NCBI RefSeq assembly: GCF_963677575.1
Contig: NZ_OY782038.1
Coordinates: forward strand, 5,025,501-5,089,500
Origin: an uncultured Draconibacterium sp.
GTDB taxonomy: Bacteria > Bacteroidota > Bacteroidia > Bacteroidales > Prolixibacteraceae
DNA length: 64,000 nt
Reading direction: 5' to 3'
Shown: piece after piece, positions 34,687 through 43,170 of the stretch
Layout of the letters: each line of letters opens with the position of its first letter
Position numbering within the stretch: the first letter of the stretch is position 1
Program-made: the position numbers and the translations under genes
Notes under the pieces: model-generated
Database searches by the model: none
The model's input: the letters and a program-made list of their open reading frames with translations, nothing else
Told to the model about the DNA's origin: nothing

Positions 34687-35081
34687 AGTGAGCCATGTGT
34701 AATGGCATAATTGAAAAATGGCCCAAAAGATATAATTCTCTGTTTCCAGTTTTTCTCACCTCCCAATTATAAAACCTTACCAGTGGAGCCGTCTATTTGT
34801 TTTGGGCGGCAAAGATAATTCCGTGCCCCGTTGACGAGCAAGTTCAAGCCATCCGGTTTTCAGAAAAATCTCCACACCCTCGTTCCTCGGGGTAGTATTT
34901 TCCTGCAAAAACTGGCACGTCAGGGCACTTCAAAAAAAGGCCACCATAAACAAAACGACCGACCCACACTGAAAGACGATAAAAAAAATGTCGGATGATG
35001 AAAAGCAGGAAAAAGCATAATGAAACAAAACTCCCTCGCCTCCTAAATCCGATAAATCAGTTTTCAGAGTATTCATTTTAA
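34687..35081. other. intergenic region with GC-richer segment
   Basis: No gene. The part from about 34825 to 34990 is richer in G and C than the neighbouring genes and has a non-random look (for example CCCTCGTTCCTCGGGG), reminiscent of conserved noncoding blocks in Bacteroidota conjugative transposons. It may be a leader, small RNA or replication/transfer cis element for the following ICE genes. Confidence 0.4.
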
Positions 35082-35093
35082 ATGATTTTGATT

Positions 35094-35366
35094 ATGAAAC
35101 AGTTTGTGAAAGTAAATGCAGCAGAGTACAGTACCGATTTCGATTTCTTTTTGCGTAACCAGATACTCGTCATTCACCATCAGGATAAAACCACAAGTTT
35201 TTGCAGCCTTATAGAAAAGCGCTGTTTTATACGGGATGAGGTAAACCCTTTGGATGAGGATAGGATTTTCAACGTTATCATGGATATACACCGTGACATC
35301 TTGAGAGCTAAATACGGGGCAGAGCTAGACTTTCAACCTCAAATTACGAGTGATGTTGTTAAATGA
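35094..35366 (+). CDS. small ICE-associated protein, unknown function
   Basis: About 90 residues from the preferred ATG at 35094 (MKQFVKVNAAEY); an upstream in-frame ATG exists at 35082. It is soluble, mixed charged, without recognised motifs. The last codons overlap the start of the next gene. Small genes of this kind cluster between regulators and the recombinase in Bacteroidota ICEs. Confidence 0.6.
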   Translation: MKQFVKVNAAEYSTDFDFFLRNQILVIHHQDKTTSFCSLIEKRCFIRDEVNPLDEDRIFNVIMDIHRDILRAKYGAELDFQPQITSDVVK

Positions 35367-35727
35367 GTTACCTGAAGAATTCAGAGTTGACCAACTCTTT
35401 ATGTTTAAATGTGGCTTTGTAGAATATCAATGCAAAGCCACCTATTTGCCTTTTGCAATCAAAGACAGAGATAAATATGAAGTTCTGGAGCTGGATAAGA
35501 TTTATACGCCGATAATGCATCTGGAATGGAACACCATTAATACAGAAGATTCCATATATCAATCACATTGGATAATGCCATATGATGTGCATTGGTGGTT
35601 TGAAAACAAGAACGAAACAACATGCCGTGAAATGATAGAGTACGCTGCCCTTAATAATGGCTATTTGCAACGGATGAAGGACGAAAGCAGCCGTCTCCAA
35701 AAGGGAGTTCAGATGTCTTTGTTTTGA
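35353..35727 (+). CDS. small ICE-associated protein, unknown function
   Basis: A 124-residue acidic, aromatic-rich protein (HWIMPYDVHWWFENKN near the middle). I choose ATG 35353; a GTG one codon upstream is also possible. It overlaps the preceding gene by 14 bases, supporting translation of both. No family recognised. Confidence 0.65.
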   Translation: MLLNELPEEFRVDQLFMFKCGFVEYQCKATYLPFAIKDRDKYEVLELDKIYTPIMHLEWNTINTEDSIYQSHWIMPYDVHWWFENKNETTCREMIEYAALNNGYLQRMKDESSRLQKGVQMSLF

Positions 35728-35747
35728 ACAGTATAAAAACAAAAATC

Positions 35748-35978
35748 ATGAAAAGAATACTTGGTAACAGAATTATAAGAATATGGATTGTGAGGGTCGC
35801 AATAGCTTTTATCGCTTCACAATTAACAGGGATGGGGTTTACTTATTGCCTTGTGGGGTACTTTGTTGTTCTATTCCTGTTTGATATTGCATCAAGGTTG
35901 TTATTGTCTCTGATCGGCATTGTTGTCATGATAGTTTTGGCTCTTTCATTATTCCTTGGTTTGCTAATAATTGTATAG
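35748..35978 (+). CDS. small membrane protein
   Basis: About 76 residues from ATG 35748, with a basic N-terminus (MKRILGNRIIR) and two or three hydrophobic helices covering almost the whole length. It lies 20 bases after the previous stop. The function is unknown; probably part of the same small operon. Confidence 0.6.
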   Translation: MKRILGNRIIRIWIVRVAIAFIASQLTGMGFTYCLVGYFVVLFLFDIASRLLLSLIGIVVMIVLALSLFLGLLIIV

Positions 35979-36099
35979 AAATATACCTCTAAACCAGACA
36001 AATAATGATAATTGTAGACATGGTGACAGATAATTTCCAGCGTATCAGTGAAATAAATAGGTTTGTAAGAACACAGCTAAAAACTGAGTTTTCAAGCCT

Positions 36100-36288
36100 A
36101 TGCAAAAGCCCGGTAATGAAAATATTCAACAAGCTACGGAGAGGGTTAAAGAACGTCTCCCTTTGGAAAAAATTCGCAGTATGCCAAAATATAAGGATTT
36201 ATCAGCCGAAGAGTATGAGAAGCTTATAAAGGATGCTGAAACCTTCGCACTTTTAATTCTGAAAACCTTCTTTTCTAATAATAAATAG
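36100..36288 (+). CDS. small helical protein, unknown function
   Basis: A 62-residue, charged, helical protein (ATERVKERLPLEKI, LSAEEYEKLIKDAETFALLI). Its composition is typical of coding sequence, unlike the overlapping frame at 36005-36229. It lies 59 bases before the recombinase gene and could be an accessory or directionality protein, but there is no direct evidence. Confidence 0.5.
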   Translation: MQKPGNENIQQATERVKERLPLEKIRSMPKYKDLSAEEYEKLIKDAETFALLILKTFFSNNK

Positions 36289-36347
36289 TTTTAGATAGGC
36301 TGATTATTGCCCCATTTCATTTTTTAATATTCGACACCTTTTAAGCC

Positions 36348-38006
36348 ATGAACGATTTAAGTCTTTTTGAACAATTTGTGCCACAAGTCCCTAAAAAGTT
36401 TCAGGAAGGGAATAATGCTGTTATATACACCCGTGTATCTTCAGCAGATCAGGAAGACAATACCAGTTTGGCATCTCAAAAAAAACATTGTGAATTATAT
36501 GCGGAAAGGCGGGGATTAAATATTATCGGTTATTTCGGCGGTACATACGAATCTGCAAAAACCGACGATCGCAAGGAATTTAACCGAATGCTGACTTTTG
36601 TGAAGCGTTCAAAAAACATCAATTATGTAATTGTATATTCTTATGAACGCTTTTCTCGTTCCGGGATCAATGGTGCTTCTATAGCCGATGATTTATTAAA
36701 GAAATACGGCGTTATAACATTGGCAACCACGCAGGAACTTGACCCGACAACGCCTTCCGGTTCATTTCAGCAAAAAATATTATTCCTGTTTGGGCAAATG
36801 GATAATGAGTTAAGACGGGACAAGGTAGTAACAGGAATGAAAGAACTGTTGTTGAAAGGTTATTGGCTTTGGACTCCGCCCCGAGGATATAAAGATTTAA
36901 ACAAAGGAAAAGCAACAGAACGTAAACTTGTGATTAGCGAAGAAGGAAAAATACTCAAAAAGGCTTTTGAGTGGAAAGCTTATAAACAATTGCCTAATGT
37001 GGAAATTACAAGGCGTTTAAATAAGATGGGAGTAGATATAACTGAGAAACGATTAAATAATTTGTTTTTAAACCCTTTTTATTGCGGGCTTATTACCAGT
37101 AAGTTAATTCCGGGACAAATAATAGAAGGAAGACATGAGTCTTTAATTTCGAGGGAATTGTTTTTAGCAGTCCACAATATCCGGCAGGAAAAGAGAAACC
37201 AGGGTTTTATTCACGATAAAGACAACGAGAATCTTCCTCTAAAAATATTTGTGAAGTGTGAAAAATGTGGCAAGCCCATGACAGGATACTTGGTTAAGAA
37301 GAAAGGATTGTATTATTATAAATGCCGGACAAAAGGGTGTAAAGTAAATAAAGGTGCAAAAGCTATGCACATGTTATTCAAAAACATGCTAAAAGCCTTT
37401 CAGGTCGAGAAAGAAAAATTAGATATCATCAAGGTACAATTAGAAGAACAAATGGCAGTCTTTTTTAAATCACAATTGGAGAATGCTACTGCGATGAGAG
37501 TAAAACTAACAGAGACAAGGGAAAAATTAGGCGCTATTGAAGAGAGATTTGCAGTGGGGAAGATAGATCAAAGCCTTTATGAAAAGTTTAGGCCAAAATA
37601 CGAAAAAGAGTGTTTTGAAATAGAACAAGAATTGAACAGGACAGGGGGATACAGTTCGAACCTGAAAAAAGTAATAAACTATGCTGTTAAAATATGCCGG
37701 AATCCCTTTGTTTTATGGGATTGTGGAGACTTGGACGAAAAAAGAATATTTCAGAATTTACTATTTCCCGAAGGAATCTACTATAATCAGGAAATGGGCA
37801 TAGTTCGAACCACGAGAATAAATGCTTTCTTTTCTCCAATCCCTGAATTGGTAAGGGTTTTAGACGGGCATAAAAAAAGGGATTCTATCAAAATTGATAA
37901 AATCCCCCATTTGGTGACCCCAACGGGATTCGAACCCATATCATCAGAACCGGAATCTGACATTCTATCCATTGAACTATGGGGCCAATATTGGCTGCAA
38001 AAGTAA
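36348..38006 (+). CDS. large serine recombinase; C-terminus encoded antisense to tRNA-Arg
   Basis: A 552-residue large serine recombinase. The resolvase domain starts near residue 25 with the nucleophile S31 in YTRVSSADQ, then YSYERFSRSG and the FGQMDNELRR helix. A recombinase domain follows, then a zinc ribbon (KCEKCGKPMTGY, YKCRTKGC) and a coiled coil (about residues 375-435). The last ~32 residues (beginning LVTPTGFEPISSEPESD) are read through the complement of tRNA-Arg, so this part is borrowed from the attachment site. It probably integrates the ICE at the tRNA 3' end. Serine enzymes rarely target tRNA genes; a tyrosine integrase at the far ICE end is also possible. Confidence 0.88.
   Translation: MNDLSLFEQFVPQVPKKFQEGNNAVIYTRVSSADQEDNTSLASQKKHCELYAERRGLNIIGYFGGTYESAKTDDRKEFNRMLTFVKRSKNINYVIVYSYERFSRSGINGASIADDLLKKYGVITLATTQELDPTTPSGSFQQKILFLFGQMDNELRRDKVVTGMKELLLKGYWLWTPPRGYKDLNKGKATERKLVISEEGKILKKAFEWKAYKQLPNVEITRRLNKMGVDITEKRLNNLFLNPFYCGLITSKLIPGQIIEGRHESLISRELFLAVHNIRQEKRNQGFIHDKDNENLPLKIFVKCEKCGKPMTGYLVKKKGLYYYKCRTKGCKVNKGAKAMHMLFKNMLKAFQVEKEKLDIIKVQLEEQMAVFFKSQLENATAMRVKLTETREKLGAIEERFAVGKIDQSLYEKFRPKYEKECFEIEQELNRTGGYSSNLKKVINYAVKICRNPFVLWDCGDLDEKRIFQNLLFPEGIYYNQEMGIVRTTRINAFFSPIPELVRVLDGHKKRDSIKIDKIPHLVTPTGFEPISSEPESDILSIELWGQYWLQK
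37872..37906 (-). terminator. terminator of tRNA-Arg, inside recombinase reading frame
   Basis: On the minus strand, GGGATTTTATC pairs with GATAGAATCCC around AATTTT and is followed by a run of seven T. It starts 6 bases after the tRNA CCA end. It lies within the coding sequence of the recombinase C-terminal region, on the element side of the presumed crossover. Confidence 0.75.
37912..37986 (-). tRNA. tRNA-Arg, anticodon CCG
   Basis: Complete 75-base cloverleaf on the minus strand. The acceptor stem GGCCCCA pairs with TGGGGTC (one G-U), discriminator A and encoded CCA follow. The anticodon stem TCAGA/TCTGA holds the loop TTCCGGT, anticodon CCG, decoding CGG. The T arm has GGTTCGAATCC. It is the likely attachment site of the ICE to the left, since its 3' end faces the recombinase gene. 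Confidence 0.96.
37998..38005 (-). promoter_or_regulatory. -7 box of the tRNA-Arg promoter
   Basis: On the minus strand TACTTTTG fits the Bacteroidota TAnnTTTG box, 12 bases before the mature tRNA 5' end. A -33 element is not clear at ideal spacing. It overlaps the recombinase stop codon. Confidence 0.45.
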
Positions 38007-38104
38007 CAAAATTCCCGAATGTCCGCCGTTCAATTACAAGTTAGCTTACCAATAAATGTTGATAAAATCGTCTCCTTCACTCATCGCACATTTTTTTATA
38101 TCGC

Positions 38105-38112
38105 TACATTTG
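38105..38112 (+). promoter_or_regulatory. -7 box of the HD-yjbQ-BFD operon
   Basis: TACATTTG matches the Bacteroidota TAnnTTTG box, 13 bases before the HD gene's start codon. This gives a very short leader. The -33 element is weak. Confidence 0.4.
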
Positions 38113-38125
38113 TCGGCATAAAGCT

Positions 38126-38914
38126 ATGACTATGGAGGAGAGAACAGGACTGGCCATAAAAAAGTTTAACGATTACGTTGACTCTTTTACTGGACTTAGC
38201 GAAGATCAGCTAAAGAATTTCGAGATAAAGAAAAATCATTCATTGCGTGTTGCTGATCTTGCTTTACTATTGGCAAAAAATATGGAGCTCAACGAAACAG
38301 AAGCCCAACTGGCCTATTTAATTGGATTGTTTCACGACATTGGAAGATTCCGACAACTGAAAGAATACAACACTTTTAACGATGCCAAATCGGTTGATCA
38401 TGCAGAATTGGGTGTTGACGTTTTACAGCAAGGCGACTTTTTTAATGAGCTGGATAAAGGTCAGGTAGAATTAATTTTACTGGCGATTGAACAGCACAAT
38501 AAACTGGGGCTGAAAAAGGATCTGTCGGATAAAGAACGGCTTTTTGCCAAGCTTATTCGTGATGCTGATAAGCTTGATATCCTGCACGTAATAACCGATT
38601 ATTATACTAATCCAAAGGCAGCACCAAACCATACTTTAACCTGGGAAATGCCAAAAGGAGGAACCGTTTCAAAAGATGTATCGAAGCAGATTTTGAAAGG
38701 AGCTCAGGTGTCGAAAGAAAGTATAACAAACGAGCTTGATATTAAAGTTATGCAGCTTTCGTGGGTTTACGATTTAAACTATCGGCCATCGTTCGAGTTA
38801 ATGATGGAGAAGCGTTACCTGGAGAAAATTTATAACTCGATGCCTAAAAACGATATGGTCATTGAAATTTACCGGAAAGTAAAAGTATTTGTAGAGAATA
38901 AGCTTATTGCCTGA
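38126..38914 (+). CDS. HD-domain phosphohydrolase
   Basis: A 262-residue HD-superfamily protein: the first histidine in NHSLRVADLAL, the HD pair in GLFHDIGRFRQL, further H in DHAELG and EQHN, and the distal aspartate in RDADKLDIL. Such enzymes hydrolyse phosphate esters of nucleotides or related compounds; the substrate is not evident. It is the first of three genes joined by one-base overlaps (TGATG), the start of the chromosomal side after the tRNA. A second Met at position 2 of the N-terminus (MTM) could also start translation. Confidence 0.85.
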   Translation: MTMEERTGLAIKKFNDYVDSFTGLSEDQLKNFEIKKNHSLRVADLALLLAKNMELNETEAQLAYLIGLFHDIGRFRQLKEYNTFNDAKSVDHAELGVDVLQQGDFFNELDKGQVELILLAIEQHNKLGLKKDLSDKERLFAKLIRDADKLDILHVITDYYTNPKAAPNHTLTWEMPKGGTVSKDVSKQILKGAQVSKESITNELDIKVMQLSWVYDLNYRPSFELMMEKRYLEKIYNSMPKNDMVIEIYRKVKVFVENKLIA

Positions 38915-39324
38915 TGCAGAAAATTATAACCGTATCAACACCGCAACATAATATCCTGGTTGACATTACTTCAGATGTGGAGAAAGTAGTGAAGATGGCC
39001 GGTATTAGTAGTGGTTTGGTAACCGTTTATGTGCAGGGAGCAACAGCAGGAATTATGATTCAGGAAAACTGGGACGATTCGGTACAGAACGATGTGGTAA
39101 GCCTGATGAAAAAATTAATACCGGCTGGTGTTTGGGAGCACGATGCGCAGGATAATAATGGCGATTCGCATTTGAAAGCGGGTTTGGTAGGACCAAGCGA
39201 AACGATCCCTATCGTTGATGGGAAAATGGGTTTATCTACCTGGCAAAACATTTTCTTATGTGAATTCGATGGCCCCAGAAATTCCAGAAATATTGTTATA
39301 ACCATAATCGATTCAGAAAAATAA
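38914..39324 (+). CDS. yjbQ: YjbQ/UPF0047 family protein
   Basis: A 136-residue protein of the YjbQ family. The hallmark segments are VTVYVQGATAGIMIQE, a His/Asp-containing loop WEHDAQDNNGDSHLKAG and the GPSETIPIVDGKMGLSTWQN block near the C-terminus. E. coli YjbQ has weak thiamine-phosphate synthase activity; the physiological role is unsettled. It is coupled by one base to the HD gene and to the 2Fe-2S gene. Note that the usual histidine of the ATAxI(T/H)E motif is altered (ATAGIMIQEN). Confidence 0.9.
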   Translation: MQKIITVSTPQHNILVDITSDVEKVVKMAGISSGLVTVYVQGATAGIMIQENWDDSVQNDVVSLMKKLIPAGVWEHDAQDNNGDSHLKAGLVGPSETIPIVDGKMGLSTWQNIFLCEFDGPRNSRNIVITIIDSEK

Positions 39325-39539
39325 TGGCAAACAGACTGGTATGTATGTGCAATTTTGTTGACGAAGCAGAGATTAAAAAACTGCTGGAAAAAGGGGCTGA
39401 TTCTACTTCGCAGATTCAATCGTTAACACGTGCAGGAACATCGTGTGGCCGCTGTTTGCCTGTGATTGATGACCTGGTTGAACGTCATTTAAAAACCAAA
39501 CCCAAGCCACAACAAGGAAAGCTGCGACTCGGGTTCTAA
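39324..39539 (+). CDS. BFD-like [2Fe-2S]-binding protein
   Basis: A 71-residue protein with the bacterioferritin-associated ferredoxin pattern CxC (C7, C9) and CxxC (C42, C45) in TSCGRCLPVI. It binds a 2Fe-2S cluster and probably serves in electron transfer or iron release. It is translated with yjbQ by a one-base overlap. Its last ~50 bases are repeated at 57481-57531, marking the breakpoint of a tandem duplication. Confidence 0.88.
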   Translation: MANRLVCMCNFVDEAEIKKLLEKGADSTSQIQSLTRAGTSCGRCLPVIDDLVERHLKTKPKPQQGKLRLGF

Positions 39540-42500
39540 ACACAACATCAAAATATTTTATTAGAAGTACCTAGGCGATACTACTTTTTCTTTCTTAAAT
39601 CTTAGTTCGTAAGATATCATTACCTCGTGTGATCCGTTGCTGTAATGTTTCATGTTATTTGTAGTAAAATCGATGGCATAGCCCACACGCAGTTTTTGGT
39701 CAAATATCCACTGAGCAATAAAACCGTATGAAGATCCTGTCCGGTACATGGCACCCAGCCACAGTTTTTCCTTAATCAGGAAGTTTCCTGTAAAGTCGAA
39801 CTGAAGCGGTGTACCGGTTTCCGAAGTAAACGAAGCTTTGGTAAACATGGTTGGTTTGAATTTAACATTCTCTCCCATATCAAAAACAGCCCCGGCAATC
39901 AGGAAATAGTGGCGTAATTCGCCTTCAACAGAAAAGCTTTCCATATTATCATCAAAAGTAGTGCTCACTAATTTCGGAACCGACAGGCCTACATAGGCTC
40001 TTTTACTGTACAGGAAGGCACCTATACCAAAGTTTGGTTTGAATGCATTTTTTATTTCACCTGAAAAATTCGGGTCGCCCGGGTCTAAAATGGTATACTC
40101 TGCTAAATTGTTAGAGTAATTGGTAAACCCACCTTTCAGTCCCAGTCGTAAATTTGTTTTCTCACTCAGAGGAACCAGGTAGGAATAATCGGCAAAAACA
40201 TAAAAACGTTTTTCCAAACCAATTTTATCGTTCATTACATTTAATCCCAGTGCCACACGTTCATTTCTCAAAGGGGCCTGTATGGAGAAGGTATATGTAT
40301 CTGGTGCTCCGGTCCATCCAGTCCATTGATTACGCCCCAGTGCCATAAATCCTACCGATTCCCAGGTACCTGCATAAGCAGGGTTAATGGTTTGTGTATT
40401 AAACATGTACTGAGTAAACATCGGATCCTGTTGGGCATTTGAGGTAAATGCTGCTACTACTATTGCCAGAATCCCTAAACCTTTGATTATATTTAATTTT
40501 GCTTTCATCATTTTAATTTTTTTCAGATTTGACATTCATTAATTAATCAACTAATTATTTAGGAATATAAATCCGGTAACAGGTTCTTTACTTCCATCAT
40601 TAAAGTATAGGATGTAGAAGTAGGTTGCAGTTGGTAACTGGTCATTACCTACCTGCATGTCGTGCATAGAAGTGCCGTCCCACCATGCATCTACATCGCC
40701 CCAATAGTCTTCATTACCATAACGCTCCTGTTCATAAACCAGGTTGCCCCATCTGTTAAAGATTTCTATCCGGGCATCAGCGAAATCGTCTCCTAATACT
40801 CTTTCTTCACTACCTCCCTGGTCACCAGTACAGTAAATCATTATTTTGAAATAATCGTTATAACCATCCTGGTTTGGCGAGAATGCGTTTGGAATAACAG
40901 GTTCTCCACATGCGAATTGTTGAGGTGGCGTTCTGTCATCTACAGCATCCCTCCAGTCACGTACTCCGTCTTCATCTGTATCCTGCAGAGGAGCGTCAGA
41001 ACCGATAGCATTTTGTCCGCGCGTCCATCCTTCGGTAGTGGTGTTGTAAGTATCGTAAGCATCATCCAGACCATCTCCGTCAGCATCGCTACCCATGTAG
41101 TTTACATCTGCTATTGAGTCATTAGGGAATTCATCCCATCCTTCAATGCTGTCGTCTTCTCCTTCGTTATCAGTGTTCGTATCTAAATAATCCGGTGTGC
41201 CATCTATGTCCATATCCCATGGCTCATAGGTAATACCATTGCTGGTAGGATCATAGGCATCATCCCATCCATCACCGTTTGAATCAGTTCCAGATGGAAG
41301 GATATAGTCATATTCTCCCTCTTCTGCAATTGTTGATTGCCATTCAATGTTGTCGACAATTCCGTCATTATCAGAATCAATGTCTAACCGGTCAACAATG
41401 CCATCTCCATCCGAATCCAGCGATGTTTGATCCAGTGCATTTTCTTCCTCAATAATATCAAGAATACCATCGTCGTCATCGTCAATGTCGTCAATGTCTG
41501 GTACGCCGTCGCAATCAGTATCAAGAAGAACATGGATCGTTACTTCTGCAGTGTCGCAGTTTGCAGTATTAAACGTATGGCATACTGAGTAAGTGAATGT
41601 AATAACAGCTTCATTTGCTTCTTCGTTCACATAAAGCAATTCACCATCTGTAACGCTTACGCCTTCCGGCAAGTCTGTAAGAATATTGAAGCTTACATTT
41701 TCGCGGGTAAATCCTTCGTCGTTGGCAAAGAGGTCAATATCTCCTGAAACTGTTCCACCCGGGCAGTAAATCAATGTAAGAATATCGTCATTTGCTTTGA
41801 ATGGTTCTATTTCAACACAGCGAATACCAAAATCCAGTGTTAGATCTACTCTGTTTCCTGCAGTTAACTCTGCAGCTTTAGAACCACTTGTTCCACCACA
41901 GTATGTGTATGCACTTTCGTTAGTACTCATACCGCTTTTGTTAACGATAGTACTCTTACTCTCAGGCAAGACCTTAACTAATCCTGTTGCTTCCAATTGC
42001 TGGGCATAGTTTTGGACAAATGCATCCATAACCAGGCTGGCAGTGTATGTTCCCCAGATATCTTCAGTATTTCCCGGTCTTGTTCTCCAGTAACCCAGTA
42101 AACCGACAATGATATCTTCTGTAAAACCGTTAGGGCCTTCCACATGGATATTTGGAGTTGTTACACTACCGTAAATACCTGCTTTATTCAGTTCTCCTTC
42201 ATTTTCCGGTCCCGAGTAGCTTCCGTCGCCATTCAGGTCAATCCATTCCCAACTGGCAAAGTCAACGTATCCATTGGCATCAGGAACATTAAGTGTTACC
42301 TGGTCGTCGTTATCAGCATCAAACCATTCATCCTGAACGTCGTTGCCATTTAGATCGTACCATACAAAGTCGCCAATTACTGCAAGATCAGATAATTCGT
42401 AACCAAAGTCCCGGGTTTGGAATTCACAATCAGCAATTGTTGTAAAGAACAAACTTGATTCGGTAGGGTAGTAGCCCTGGGCACTCAGATTTGCATCCTG

Positions 42501-43170
42501 AACCTGTACCAGGTAATCTCCCGGAACCATATTGGTGAAGTAGTATTCACCGGCAGAATTGGTTATCTGCATAATTACGTCACCTGAAGTTTGTCCTTGT
42601 GGGATAAGTGTTACAACTGCATTTGGAAGAGGAGCACCGGTTAATGTATCATAAACAATACCATCGATGCGGGTTTGACCTTCGCAAAGTACAGTTACCG
42701 TAAAACTGCAGGAAGAAACATTGCCACATTCGTCAGTAGCTGTGTAAGTTACAGTTGTAACTCCAATTGGGTACAGATCGCTTGCATCAGTTGTTCCGTT
42801 ATAATCGTTTGAATAAGTAAGGTCACTGCAGTTATCAGAAACAGTAGGAAGTGGAATCTGTACTATTGCATCAGGATCATCAGCATCAATACTTACTACA
42901 ACATCTTCCGGACAAGCAATTACAGGAGCGGTATTGTCAGAAACCACCACAGTTTGTGTAAATGAAGTTTCATTATCACAGTCGTCAGTAGCTGTCCATG
43001 TACGGGTTAAAGTATAGCTGTTTGCACAATCACCGTCGGTTCTTGTTTCGGTAAACACCACCGGAACATCCGTATCGCAATTGTCAGCAGCAGTCAGTGT
43101 CACAGCTTCAACAACGGCATCACACTCAGCAGTAATTTCTGCAGTTGGTAATGTTTCGTTGAAAGTTGGC
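39490..43170. repeat. left copy of tandem segmental duplication (visible part)
   Basis: This stretch matches 57481-61164: the tail of the 2Fe-2S gene, the whole PorP/SprF gene and the C-terminal ~870 codons of the adhesin. The offset is 17,991 bases until a 3-base indel just before the adhesin stop, then 17,994. Similarity stops abruptly where the adhesin repeat arrays begin. The duplicated unit is therefore about 18 kb, and its right end lies outside the window. Confidence 0.85.
39561..40535 (-). CDS. PorP/SprF-family type IX secretion outer-membrane protein, copy 1
   Basis: A 324-residue barrel protein of the PorP/SprF family. The signal peptide ends at AFTSNAQ, then the family hallmark QQDPMFTQYMFNTQTINPAYAG. 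Translation may begin at 40535 or at the tandem ATGs near 40508-40511, which give a shorter, cleaner signal. SprF-like proteins are needed for secretion or attachment of the partner adhesin, here encoded 15 bases upstream. Its sibling at 57552 differs at scattered positions, for example 7 of 60 bases around 39601. Confidence 0.92.
   Translation of the reverse strand: MSNLKKIKMMKAKLNIIKGLGILAIVVAAFTSNAQQDPMFTQYMFNTQTINPAYAGTWESVGFMALGRNQWTGWTGAPDTYTFSIQAPLRNERVALGLNVMNDKIGLEKRFYVFADYSYLVPLSEKTNLRLGLKGGFTNYSNNLAEYTILDPGDPNFSGEIKNAFKPNFGIGAFLYSKRAYVGLSVPKLVSTTFDDNMESFSVEGELRHYFLIAGAVFDMGENVKFKPTMFTKASFTSETGTPLQFDFTGNFLIKEKLWLGAMYRTGSSYGFIAQWIFDQKLRVGYAIDFTTNNMKHYSNGSHEVMISYELRFKKEKVVSPRYF

Noticed and set aside
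36005..36229. 74-codon reading overlapping the gene at 36100
   Set aside because: The overlapping frame at 36100-36288 has much better protein character; this frame turns into low-quality sequence after residue 30.
37912..37940. A second copy of the tRNA-Arg 3' end marking the other ICE attachment site
   Set aside because: I looked for the CGGGATTCGAACCC block elsewhere in the window and did not find it; the left end must be beyond position 1, or the crossover core is too short to see.
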